From: Halobacteriovoraceae bacterium
Lineage (GTDB): Bacteria > Bdellovibrionota > Bacteriovoracia > Bacteriovoracales > Bacteriovoracaceae
DNA: 50,875 bases
Direction of reading: 5' to 3'
Assembly: GCA_002711995.1 (NCBI GenBank)
Contig: PASN01000022.1
Span: forward strand, 1-50,875
Shown here: piece by piece, positions 1-6,427 of the stretch
How positions within the stretch are numbered: the first letter of the stretch is position 1
How the letters are laid out: every line of letters starts with the position of its first letter
Notes under the pieces: generated by a model
Told to the model about the DNA's origin: nothing
Seen by the model: the letters and a program-made list of their open reading frames with translations, nothing else
Databases searched by the model: none
Position numbers and translations under genes: made by a program

Positions 1-71
1 CACTTGCTATTGGTCGATCCAAATGAAGCCATTGAAACTAAAACCATAAATCCTAATAAAAACTTTTTCAT
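1..71 (-). CDS. Small exported protein, N-terminal fragment (cut by window edge)
   Basis: Only the first 23 codons lie in the window. They begin MKKFLLGFMVLVSMASFGST, a short positively charged start followed by a hydrophobic core, which is a typical Sec signal peptide. An AAGGAG Shine-Dalgarno sequence sits 6-7 bases before the ATG. The gene lies last in a minus-strand run of small exported proteins, and its leader carries the 16-bp GGTTT/AAACC inverted repeat seen before neighbouring genes. The mature protein is not visible, so no function can be given. Confidence 0.7.
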   Translation of the reverse strand, partial: MKKFLLGFMVLVSMASFGSTNSK

Positions 72-99
72 GTATATTCTCCTTGTGTTTTAAATTAAT

Positions 100-115
100 G
101 GTTTATATCCAAACC
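100..115. promoter_or_regulatory. 16-bp inverted repeat GGTTTATATCCAAACC in a gene leader
   Basis: Five-base arms GGTTT/AAACC with a six-base centre, 29 bases upstream of the start codon at 71. Related 16-bp sequences lie 26 bases (603-618, GGTGGAAGTCCAAACC) and 27 bases (1474-1489, GGTTTATGTTTAAACC) before two other exported-protein starts. Confidence 0.45.
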
Positions 116-168
116 GTGTTTATTGTTTCTCTGTATTGTTTAAACGTGAATCAAACCTTGATATTAAA

Positions 169-245
169 GACGATCTTTCGTGACCGAAATGGAGTTTTGT
201 TTTAAGTCTCTGCCTTTCTAAACAGAGACTTATTGGTGACTTATT
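169..245. repeat. Conserved intergenic element, copy 1
   Basis: It lies just after the stop of the gene at 275-577. It contains GACGATCTTTCGTGACCGAA, then TTTTAAGTCTCTGCCTTTCT and CAGAGACTT. The AAGTCTCTG/CAGAGACTT arms (204-212, 223-231) form a perfect nine-bp hairpin without a T run. Confidence 0.6.
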
Positions 246-274
246 ATTTGTACCTGATTCAAAAATTGGTACTT

Positions 275-577
275 TTATTCAGCCTCAACTTCCAGGCAAG
301 TTGCGGATTCCGCGGCATCCTGACATACACTTTCTGATGAATTCCTGCGGCACTTTAATACAAAATTGTTACGAGCAAGTTCTTCAGCTCCAGCAGAAAC
401 CTCTATATTTATTGTAGAGTAAGCTGGGTCCTTCCCGACACACTTTATAACATTTGCCTTGGTTGCCTCACAAAATTCAACCCCAGTATTGAAGCCGCGT
501 TCAAATTCAGAAAATTCTTGCGCGAACACTGGAACTGAAGCGATTAAAACACTTAGCAGTAAAATTAGACTTTTCAT
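275..577 (-). CDS. Small exported cysteine-containing protein, unknown function
   Basis: A 100-residue protein with a clear signal peptide (about residues 1-19, ending VPVFA before QEFSEF). The mature part has five cysteines spread along about 80 residues, which suggests disulphide bonding after export. I do not recognise a family. The leader has a good ribosome site (GGAGAAAAT before ATG) and a variant of the 16-bp inverted repeat found before nearby genes. A conserved roughly 75-bp element follows its stop codon. It is one of several small exported proteins read in the same direction here. They do not look like sequence paralogs, although their intergenic regions do. Confidence 0.7.
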   Translation of the reverse strand: MKSLILLLSVLIASVPVFAQEFSEFERGFNTGVEFCEATKANVIKCVGKDPAYSTINIEVSAGAEELARNNFVLKCRRNSSESVCQDAAESATCLEVEAE

Positions 578-602
578 ATTTTCTCCGTATGTTTAATGGA
601 AT

Positions 603-618
603 GGTGGAAGTCCAAACC
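603..618. promoter_or_regulatory. 16-bp leader element, variant copy
   Basis: GGTGGAAGTCCAAACC lies 26 bases upstream of the start at 577. Its right half is identical to the copy at 100-115, and the inner TGGA-AG-TCCA is itself a palindrome. Confidence 0.4.
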
Positions 619-659
619 GTCTTATTAAAATCTCTATATACTTATCAAACCATGAACTA

Positions 660-730
660 AAAACGATCTTCATTGATCAAAAGGAATATGCTTTAAGCCT
701 CAACCATTTAAAGTGTGACTTATTAGTTAT
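660..730. repeat. Conserved intergenic element, copy 2 (diverged)
   Basis: It lies just after the stop of the gene at 735-995. It shares AAACGATCTTCATTGATCAAAA, CTTTAAGCCTC and GTGACTTATTA with copy 1, but its hairpin is degenerate. Confidence 0.45.
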
Positions 731-734
731 CTAG

Positions 735-995
735 TTATTTTTGATGACGGCAAAAGTTAACCTTATCTTCGTTCTCGATATTGTAGTCTGATGCCATATT
801 CAAAATATCTTCAATTAGGTCTTCCGCAATGAAATTTTGCCCATTTTTCAAAAACAGTTTTGCTTTAATTGACAGCATCTCAATTCTTAAAAGCTTGTAT
901 TCAGGCGAGTTTTTATCTTTGCATTCACTCCCAAACGCAAGTGAACTCATTAAAAAGAGTAAGGTAATACCAATTGCATCAATGGTTTTCTTCAT
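735..995 (-). CDS. Small exported helical protein, unknown function
   Basis: The likely start is the ATG at 995, with AAGAAGGA just upstream. A TTG 15 bases further up would only add MKKEK. The 86-residue product has a signal peptide ending around FGS, then a mostly helical, charged mature part with one cysteine near its beginning and one near its end (ECKD...NFCRHQK), consistent with a single disulphide clamping a helical hairpin. No known family is recognised. A copy of the conserved intergenic element follows the stop codon at about 660-730. Confidence 0.65.
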   Translation of the reverse strand: MKKTIDAIGITLLFLMSSLAFGSECKDKNSPEYKLLRIEMLSIKAKLFLKNGQNFIAEDLIEDILNMASDYNIENEDKVNFCRHQK

Positions 996-1033
996 TTTTT
1001 CCTTCTTCAAAAAACTTTCATCAGCCCATGATG

Positions 1034-1110
1034 TTAAACGATCATTCTTAATCGAAGTAAAACATGTTTTAAGTTTCTGCCTTTCTAAAAACAGAGACCT
1101 TTTCAGTAAT
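1034..1110. repeat. Conserved intergenic element, copy 3
   Basis: It lies just after the stop of the gene at 1118-1447. It shares AAACGATCATTCTTAATCGA and GTTTTAAGTTTCTGCCTTTC plus CAGAGACC with copy 1, including an 11-base identical loop region. Confidence 0.6.
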
Positions 1111-1117
1111 TCGTAAT

Positions 1118-1447
1118 TTATTCAACTCGGTTTAGGCACTCATCCAGAACTGATATTTTTTCGCTTATCTCAGCTCTAAGGTTTGCCAGAGATCTATTCG
1201 TAAGTGCTCTATGGTCATCAAATTTATGAGCACTTGGATAATAGCGACCATTTTGACCTCGATCCCAAAAATCATAAAACACACTCGCATTATTTGCTTC
1301 TACGGTATAGGCCTCTTCTGCAATGTTTAGAGCATCAAGGCTCTTTTTTAAAAGAGAGTGATAATGTTCTTCGTAACACTCGACTTTAGTTCCAGCTAAA
1401 GACGACATCGTAGTTAAAAGAGTTAACCCTAATAGTGTTTTCTTCAT
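1118..1447 (-). CDS. Small exported protein, unknown function
   Basis: I place the start at the ATG at 1447 (MKKTLLGLTLLTTMSSLAG), which has GGAGAAAAAGGG upstream and a signal peptide. Longer in-frame starts would translate the leader, including the 16-bp inverted repeat at 1474-1489. The mature protein of about 90 residues is helical and charged, with one cysteine near each end (VECYEEH and LDECLNRVE), a layout similar to the neighbour at 735-995. A distant structural relation between them is possible but not shown by sequence. No function is assigned. Confidence 0.65.
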   Translation of the reverse strand: MKKTLLGLTLLTTMSSLAGTKVECYEEHYHSLLKKSLDALNIAEEAYTVEANNASVFYDFWDRGQNGRYYPSAHKFDDHRALTNRSLANLRAEISEKISVLDECLNRVE

Positions 1448-1473
1448 AATAAACCCTTTTTCTCCACCTTGAT

Positions 1474-1489
1474 GGTTTATGTTTAAACC
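1474..1489. promoter_or_regulatory. 16-bp leader element, most symmetric copy
   Basis: GGTTTATGTTTAAACC has six-base arms GGTTTA/TAAACC with a four-base centre, 27 bases upstream of the start at 1447. Confidence 0.45.
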
Positions 1490-1770
1490 TTGTTTATAAT
1501 TTATTGGCTTTAACTTTATTTTTAGAAGAGGCATGCCCTTTCTCAAAAAAGAACTCTCATCCCAAACTCAAAAGTAGACGAACACTACCGCAGTGCAGCA
1601 CCATGTACAAGGTCGAAACTATGCTCATGAATTTTTTACACTTCCCCTCAACGAATCTAAATACTTACAAGTAGTCAGTTTTCCAGTTAGAATAATAGAG
1701 ACACTATTGTGACAGAGTTTGGATTTTGCTGGAATAAATATGCATGACAAGTGGGAAGGTGCTGTTGACA

Positions 1771-1851
1771 TCACTTGATCAAGTCAAGAATTGCAACGGC
1801 TAATTGCAAGACTATCACGATCAAATCCAGGACCCTTGTCATGTCTTCCAT
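1771..1851 (-). CDS. TisB-like 26-residue hydrophobic peptide, candidate type I toxin
   Basis: A 26-codon reading frame encodes MEDMTR followed by VLDLIVIVLQLAVAILDLIK. This is an amphipathic membrane-spanning helix with aspartates and glutamine on one face. From memory, E. coli TisB contains VDIAILILKLIVAALQLLD; aligned without gaps over 19 positions, seven residues are identical and most others are conservative. The ribosome site (AAAGG, eight bases before ATG) lies at the 3' edge of a leader that can fold: TGTTAGA-GG pairs with CC-TCTAACA around an inner TCCCCAA/TTGGGGA hairpin. That could limit translation, as known for tisB. A plus-strand terminator at 1978-2004 suggests an antisense transcript over the leader. 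The peptide is short, so chance coding cannot be excluded. The longer 73-codon version of this frame starts inside the terminator hairpin and is unlikely. Confidence 0.5.
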   Translation of the reverse strand: MEDMTRVLDLIVIVLQLAVAILDLIK

Positions 1852-1854
1852 AAC

Positions 1855-1977
1855 AAAAACCTTTGTTAGAGGCTCCCCAACATTTGGGGAGTTATGGAAT
1901 ACTGCAGACCTTCTAACAGGACTGCAGATGGTATTTCTTTTAAGTTTGACAAAGTTTTGCGGTTTTGAAATATGAAG
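1855..1977 (+). ncRNA. Inferred antisense RNA opposite the TisB-like leader
   Basis: This is inferred from the orphan plus-strand terminator at 1978-2004 and the absence of plus-strand coding potential upstream. The start is not defined. A TTGACA at 1946-1951 is too close to the terminator to drive a useful RNA, and no better promoter was found. The arrangement parallels the tisB/istR pair, in which the antisense RNA blocks a ribosome standby site. Confidence 0.35.
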
Positions 1978-2004
1978 GTGCCTCTTTCGCAAGAGGCACT
2001 TTTT
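1978..2004 (+). terminator. Plus-strand rho-independent terminator with no plus-strand gene before it
   Basis: A perfect nine-bp stem (GTGCCTCTT / AAGAGGCAC) with a TCGC loop, followed by five T. All protein genes upstream are on the minus strand, so it must end a non-coding plus transcript, which would run antisense to the leader and coding region of the TisB-like peptide. Confidence 0.85.
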
Positions 2005-2027
2005 ATGTGATCAGTTTTAGATAAGAA

Positions 2028-2450
2028 TTATTCTTGTAGGAGATATGCTAAATGGGCAATGTTTCTATCGCTAAGCTCCCCTACAGACAGATCATATCCT
2101 TGCTCTGAAAGAGCTACTTCAAATTTCTCAGAGTTGTTTTCGAGCTCTTCTTTAAAAACACTAAGCTCAGGAAGTTCAGATATTGGTGTATCAAATGCTA
2201 GCACTTCCAAAGATTGATCCTTTAAACCTCTATAGAAAAAGATATCTCCATCAACAACCTTGGTAACTGCAATCGCAAGTCCTGTTACTGTAACTGGAAT
2301 TGGGTAGACGACTGCAACAGCTCCTGCAGTGGAAGCTATGGTAACCGATCCACCAATATAGGCGTAAAGGACGCCTTCCATATTGCTTGCTTTAGCTGCG
2401 CTAGAAAAAAGACAAGTAGATGCGATTGTTGCCATTAAAAACTTTTTCAT
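2028..2450 (-). CDS. Exported or membrane-associated protein, unknown function
   Basis: A 140-residue protein with a signal peptide (about residues 1-22, ending AAKAS), an Ala/Val/Gly-rich hydrophobic stretch at about residues 28-65 that could form one or two membrane helices, and an acidic, helical C-terminal half. TAGGAG precedes the ATG. I do not recognise the family. It sits between the candidate toxin locus and the divergent recombinase/riboflavin operon, and its leader holds a weak, 15-bp version of the array's inverted repeat. Confidence 0.65.
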   Translation of the reverse strand: MKKFLMATIASTCLFSSAAKASNMEGVLYAYIGGSVTIASTAGAVAVVYPIPVTVTGLAIAVTKVVDGDIFFYRGLKDQSLEVLAFDTPISELPELSVFKEELENNSEKFEVALSEQGYDLSVGELSDRNIAHLAYLLQE

Positions 2451-2629
2451 AAAAACTCCTAAATTGTGCTTTAGCTTTGGTATGTCGGTATATCCATAAC
2501 CTTAACTCTGCGCAAAAGAATAATGCTCTAACGAATTTTTTACAGTATGCTCTCCCACTGAGCCTAACTATCGAATAATATTGAAGACTAGGAATATACG
2601 TGGTATCTTCGGGCCATCAGGAGAGCGTA

Positions 2630-3574
2630 TTGAGCAGTTTAGATTTATTAAAACTTCAGACCGAGTTTTTGCGTGGCCTTGAAATAAAAGGCAAGACCTT
2701 TAACACAGTTAAAAACTATCGAACCGACTTAAATATCTTCAATCAATATCTTGAAGCAAATGGCAGATCTTTGATGCTCACAGAGTTAACTCTTCAGCAG
2801 GTTAAAGAGTATTCTTCTCATCTGGAAAAAAAATACAACTCTCCAAACTCAATAAGAAGAAGAGTTCAGGCCCTTAGAATATTTTTTGACTGGCTTATCG
2901 AGAGAGGGCTCTACCAAGAAAACCCAGTGAAGAAGGCGTTAGTTTCACCTAAAGTTGTGGATCCACCAAGACCATTGGAATTTAAAAATATATTCACCCT
3001 TTTTAATCATTTGGAGTCTCTGATAGAAAACTCTCAAGGCCTAGAGAAGCTTATTCATATGAGAAACAAAATCATCTTCTATTTAATTTATGGTTCAGGC
3101 CTCAAAGTAAGCGATATTGAGCCTCTTTCTGAGTCCTCCATATTTCCTGGAAGCCCAGGAAGAGTAATGGTGGCGCACCCTAAAAGAGATCCATACACAA
3201 TTCCTCTGCCACCAGGCTTTAATCAATTTTATATTGAGTTTAAAGAATCGTTGGAAGAGCAAAAAGACAAAGACAAGATTAACTTCAACAACCTTTTATT
3301 TAATGCCAACCCTTACAAGATCTTAAAGCGCGGTCTTAGCTCAAGAGGCATAGAGGTTATTTTTAAAGAGCTTTCAAAAAAGTTAGACATGCCGTTTACT
3401 GCAAAAAGTTTGCGACAGTCATGTATCATAAAGTGGCTAAACAAGAACGAGTCAGATTCGCAGGTAAAAGAATGGATGGGCGTTCAACCCGCTTACTCCT
3501 TGAAGGCCTACAAGCAGTATCTTGAAGAGGAAGATCACGCAAAAGAGTTTAGCGAAATTGGGGAAAAGATTTGA
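2630..3574 (+). CDS. Degenerate XerC/XerD-type tyrosine recombinase homologue
   Basis: A 314-residue protein with a phage-integrase SAM-like N-terminal domain (about residues 5-95) and a tyrosine recombinase catalytic domain (about 115-300). I choose the TTG at 2630 because AGGAG lies six bases upstream; the GTG at 2600 has no good ribosome site. Most catalytic residues are changed. The first Arg (GLRVSE in Xer) is Lys at about 159, the HxLRH box reads KSLRQ (Arg about 262 kept, His about 259 lost), and the LGH histidine is Val at about 285. The Tyr at about 294 and a candidate β2-β3 Lys at about 185 remain. It overlaps ribD by four bases, so the two are translationally coupled. It probably binds DNA or has another role without recombining. 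Confidence 0.75.
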   Translation: MSSLDLLKLQTEFLRGLEIKGKTFNTVKNYRTDLNIFNQYLEANGRSLMLTELTLQQVKEYSSHLEKKYNSPNSIRRRVQALRIFFDWLIERGLYQENPVKKALVSPKVVDPPRPLEFKNIFTLFNHLESLIENSQGLEKLIHMRNKIIFYLIYGSGLKVSDIEPLSESSIFPGSPGRVMVAHPKRDPYTIPLPPGFNQFYIEFKESLEEQKDKDKINFNNLLFNANPYKILKRGLSSRGIEVIFKELSKKLDMPFTAKSLRQSCIIKWLNKNESDSQVKEWMGVQPAYSLKAYKQYLEEEDHAKEFSEIGEKI

Positions 3575-4659
3575 GTGATAAAAACTTTATGAACATGTGC
3601 CTGGATCTTGCTCAAAGAGCTTGGGGCAATGTTTCACCAAATCCATATGTGGGCTCTGTCATAGTTAAAGACGGAGAAATTATCTCCTCAGGATACCACA
3701 GAGGCCCGGGCCTTGCGCACGCTGAGCTTGACGCTATAAACAATGCAAAAGTTAGTGTTAAAGGCTCCACACTATATTGTAATTTAGAGCCATGCTGCCA
3801 CACGAATAAACGAACCCCCCCATGTGCTCAAAGAATAGTGAAGGAAGGGATTAAACGAGTTGTGATTTGCAATCTGGACCCCAACCCGCATGTTGCAGGC
3901 AAAGGTGTTCAAATATTGAAAGATGCTGGAATTGAAGTTGAAACAGGAATACTTAAAGAAAAAGGCCTTGTCCTTAACGAAGTATTCTTTAAACACATTC
4001 AAGAAGAAAGCCCTTTTGTTCACCTGAAATGGGCGCAAACCCTGGATGGCAAGATTGCAGCAAAAGACTCTACTAGCAAGTGGATTACTTCCGATAGATC
4101 TAGAGCGCTAGTTCATCGCGAAAGAATTTCTCATGACGCCATCCTTGTGGGAGCTTCAACTCTTAGAGTAGACAACCCTTCACTAACTGCAAGAGAGGAT
4201 GGAAATGTCGTGAAAAGGATCAAGAGAATAGTTGTGGCGAGCAAAGATGACTTTGATCATGACTTAAAGTTTTTCAGCGACGATTACAAAGACGATAGCA
4301 TTTTAGCTCTCCCTGAAGGGCAGACTTCCAATTCAGATGTTGAGACTATATTTTGTAAAACAACAGCACATGGCAAGGTTGATTTGAACGACTTATTGGC
4401 CAAGCTCTATGAAAAGGAAATCTATTCCATATACGTGGAGGGCGGCCAAGGCATTCTCACTCAGTTTCTAAAGCAAAAGCTTTTCGATAGAGTTAGTGTT
4501 TTCATGGCACCAAAAATTGTGGGTGAAGGCGCTTCTCCCCTAGGATATATAGGCATTAACTCAATGAAAGAGGCATTGTGCCTTGAAAATCCAAAAGTTG
4601 AACTTTTGGGTGACAATATTTACATAACAAGCAGAGGTTCAAAGTGTTCACTGGACTAA
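3571..4659 (+). CDS. ribD: Riboflavin biosynthesis deaminase/reductase RibD
   Basis: A bifunctional cytosolic enzyme of 362 residues. The N-terminal zinc deaminase domain acts on the pyrimidinone phosphate made by GTP cyclohydrolase II, and the C-terminal domain reduces the ribosyl side chain. Visible motifs are HAELDA and the zinc-binding EPCCHTNKRTPPC of the deaminase, then LKWAQTLDGKIA and VEGGQG of the reductase. The TTG start at 3571 overlaps the recombinase stop, with GGGGAAAAG just upstream. It heads a tightly packed ribD-ribE-ribB-ribH operon. No ribA is in the window, so the GTP-opening step must be encoded elsewhere. Confidence 0.95.
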   Translation: MSDKNFMNMCLDLAQRAWGNVSPNPYVGSVIVKDGEIISSGYHRGPGLAHAELDAINNAKVSVKGSTLYCNLEPCCHTNKRTPPCAQRIVKEGIKRVVICNLDPNPHVAGKGVQILKDAGIEVETGILKEKGLVLNEVFFKHIQEESPFVHLKWAQTLDGKIAAKDSTSKWITSDRSRALVHRERISHDAILVGASTLRVDNPSLTAREDGNVVKRIKRIVVASKDDFDHDLKFFSDDYKDDSILALPEGQTSNSDVETIFCKTTAHGKVDLNDLLAKLYEKEIYSIYVEGGQGILTQFLKQKLFDRVSVFMAPKIVGEGASPLGYIGINSMKEALCLENPKVELLGDNIYITSRGSKCSLD

Positions 4660-5273
4660 TCAAAGACATAGGCACAATTGAAAGTGTCAAAAGCAACAGC
4701 GAAGGCAAAGAGTTCATAATCAGAGCTCCAAACCTTTACAAAGACATTCAGATCGACGACTCAGTCGCGACTAATGGCGTGTGTTTAACTGCAACGGAGA
4801 TAAAAGGTGAAACCTTTAAGATCCAAGCTGTTCACGTAACTCTAGAAAAGACAAACATAGGAAAGCTCAAGCAAGGTGATAAGGTGAACTTGGAGCTTGC
4901 CCTTAGACCTATGGACAGGCTAGGCGGACACTTTGTTCAAGGCCATGTGAATGGTGTTGGAGCAATTAAAAGCGTCAAGCAAAGGGGTAAAAACTGGGAA
5001 ATATCCATAGAGGCTCCAAAAGACCTTTTTCGCTATATTATTGAGGAAGGATCAATTGCGGTTGACGGGATCAGTCTAACTGTTGCAAGGTTAAGCGAAA
5101 GAGAATTTACGGTGTCCATCATTCCACACACTTATGAATACACCATTCTCCACACAAAAAAAATTGGGGATTCAGTCAACATTGAAGTAGATATGATGGC
5201 CAAGTACTTGGAGAATTTTTTGCAACATGATAAGAGAAAATCTAAGTTTGAAGAGATGGTAAAAGATGCTTAG
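4644..5273 (+). CDS. ribE: Riboflavin synthase alpha subunit
   Basis: A 209-residue enzyme that dismutates two 6,7-dimethyl-8-ribityllumazines into riboflavin. It begins MFTGLIKDIGTI, the hallmark start of the family, and contains two homologous lumazine-binding barrels, the first with GVCLTA and the second with GISLTV. The GTG start lies 16 bases inside ribD and the end overlaps ribB by eight bases, so all three are probably translationally coupled. Length is normal for the family. Confidence 0.95.
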   Translation: MFTGLIKDIGTIESVKSNSEGKEFIIRAPNLYKDIQIDDSVATNGVCLTATEIKGETFKIQAVHVTLEKTNIGKLKQGDKVNLELALRPMDRLGGHFVQGHVNGVGAIKSVKQRGKNWEISIEAPKDLFRYIIEEGSIAVDGISLTVARLSEREFTVSIIPHTYEYTILHTKKIGDSVNIEVDMMAKYLENFLQHDKRKSKFEEMVKDA

Positions 5274-5877
5274 CTCAATAGAACAGGCCTTACAAGACAT
5301 ACAAAACGGAAAAATGGTTATCGTAATCGATGATGAGAACCGGGAAAACGAAGGTGACTTCGTTATGGCCGCGGAAAAGATTACTCCTGAAGCGGTAAAC
5401 TTTATGGCCGTTCATGGCAGAGGCCTAATTTGCACTCCTATTACAAAAGAAAGAGCAAAAGAGCTTGACCTACCTCTTATGGTGGATGCTCCTGAGGACT
5501 CTCTTAAAACAGCATTTACCGTGTCAATTGACGCTAAGGACGGAATCACGACTGGCATTTCAGCAAGTGATCGTTCCAAAACAATAGAGCTTTTAGCAAA
5601 AAAAGAAACCACTCCTGATGACCTTTGCAGGCCAGGACATATCTTCCCTCTCATAGCTAAAGATGGTGGTGTATTGGAAAGAGAGGGCCATACAGAAGCA
5701 GCTGTGGATCTTTCTGAACTTGCAGGACTTCATCCTTCAGGTGTGATCTGTGAGATCCTAAACGATGATGGCAGCTGCTCAAGACTTGATGATCTTATGA
5801 AGCTTGCACATAAGCACAGAATCAAAATCATAACCATTGAAAACCTAGTGGAATATAGAAAACAACAACAACAATAA
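5266..5877 (+). CDS. ribB: 3,4-dihydroxy-2-butanone 4-phosphate synthase
   Basis: A 203-residue enzyme that converts ribulose 5-phosphate to dihydroxybutanone phosphate plus formate, supplying the four-carbon unit for lumazine. The acidic metal/substrate loop DDENRENEGD, the ITTGISASDR segment and RPGHIFPL are all present. It is a stand-alone domain, not fused to GTP cyclohydrolase II as in many ribBA genes. The ATG overlaps the ribE stop codon. Confidence 0.95.
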   Translation: MLSSIEQALQDIQNGKMVIVIDDENRENEGDFVMAAEKITPEAVNFMAVHGRGLICTPITKERAKELDLPLMVDAPEDSLKTAFTVSIDAKDGITTGISASDRSKTIELLAKKETTPDDLCRPGHIFPLIAKDGGVLEREGHTEAAVDLSELAGLHPSGVICEILNDDGSCSRLDDLMKLAHKHRIKIITIENLVEYRKQQQQ

Positions 5878-5889
5878 AGGCGAATTGAA

Positions 5890-6363
5890 ATGAGTCAAAC
5901 AATCTCGGCAGGTCTAACTCTTAAAGACCAAAAAATTGCAATCGTAGTCTCAAGATTTAATGAGTTCATCACAGGAAAGCTTCTTGGTGGAGCGAAAGAC
6001 TGTCTTGAAAGACACGGACTTAAAGAAGAAAATATCACTATCGTTTGGGCCCCTGGAGCATTTGAGCTTCCATTTGCAGCGCAACAACTAGCTCAAACAA
6101 AAAAGTTTGACGCAATCATCACTCTTGGATGTGTAATCCGTGGGGCTACACCTCACTTTGACTACGTATGTTCAGAAGCTGCAAAAGGTGTTTCGGCTGT
6201 TTCTATGAAGTACGACCTACCAGTGGCATTTGGCGTGCTTACAACTGACACTATCGAGCAAGCAGTTGAGAGAGCGGGTACAAAAGCCGGCAACAAAGGC
6301 TGGGAAGCGGCCATGGCAACCATCGAGATGGTAAACTTAGCTGCAAAAATCAAAGAGCTATAA
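5890..6363 (+). CDS. ribH: 6,7-dimethyl-8-ribityllumazine synthase
   Basis: A 157-residue enzyme joining the ribB and ribD products into lumazine. The family signatures [10 protein letters not shown], the PGAFELPF loop, the [14 protein letters not shown] active-site segment and AFGVLTTDT are clear. It is the last gene of the riboflavin operon, 12 bases after ribB, with AAAGGCGAA as ribosome site, and is followed by a strong terminator. Confidence 0.96.
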   Translation: MSQTISAGLTLKDQKIAIVVSRFNEFITGKLLGGAKDCLERHGLKEENITIVWAPGAFELPFAAQQLAQTKKFDAIITLGCVIRGATPHFDYVCSEAAKGVSAVSMKYDLPVAFGVLTTDTIEQAVERAGTKAGNKGWEAAMATIEMVNLAAKIKEL

Positions 6364-6371
6364 ATAAAGAA

Positions 6372-6395
6372 AAGGCCTTCCGCTCGGAAGGCCTT
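6372..6395. terminator. Bidirectional rho-independent terminator
   Basis: A perfect 10-bp stem (AAGGCCTTCC / GGAAGGCCTT) with a four-base loop lies between the convergent ribH and the exported protein at 6428-7153. The plus side continues TCTATT and the minus side TTTTCTTTATTT, so it can end transcripts from both directions. Confidence 0.85.
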
Positions 6396-6427
6396 CTATT
6401 GCACACTATAAAATTAAATCTTAAGCT

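Noticed and set aside
169-1110. Integron attC sites between the small exported genes
   Set aside because: The layout (short genes, same direction, inverted repeats after each stop) suggests cassettes. However, matched RYYYAAC/GTTRRRY ends are not present in all copies, the genes have their own leaders, and no integron integrase is nearby.
1775-1975. Plus-strand 66-codon frame over the same region
   Set aside because: It has a TTG start with no ribosome site, and its residues are the shadow of the opposite-strand peptide and of hairpin sequences.
1852-1992. N-terminal extension of the TisB-like frame to 73 codons
   Set aside because: It would start inside the 1978-2004 terminator hairpin and has no ribosome site. 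Its composition is unlike a protein, whereas the internal ATG has AAAGG upstream.
2460-2629. FMN riboswitch before the riboflavin operon
   Set aside because: The gap before the recombinase gene is about 150 bp and shows none of the conserved RFN stems. No such element lies before ribD, which overlaps the recombinase gene.
2630-3574. Mobile element or prophage marked by the integrase-like gene
   Set aside because: There are no attachment repeats, phage genes or composition change. The gene is coupled to ribD and its catalytic residues are mostly lost.
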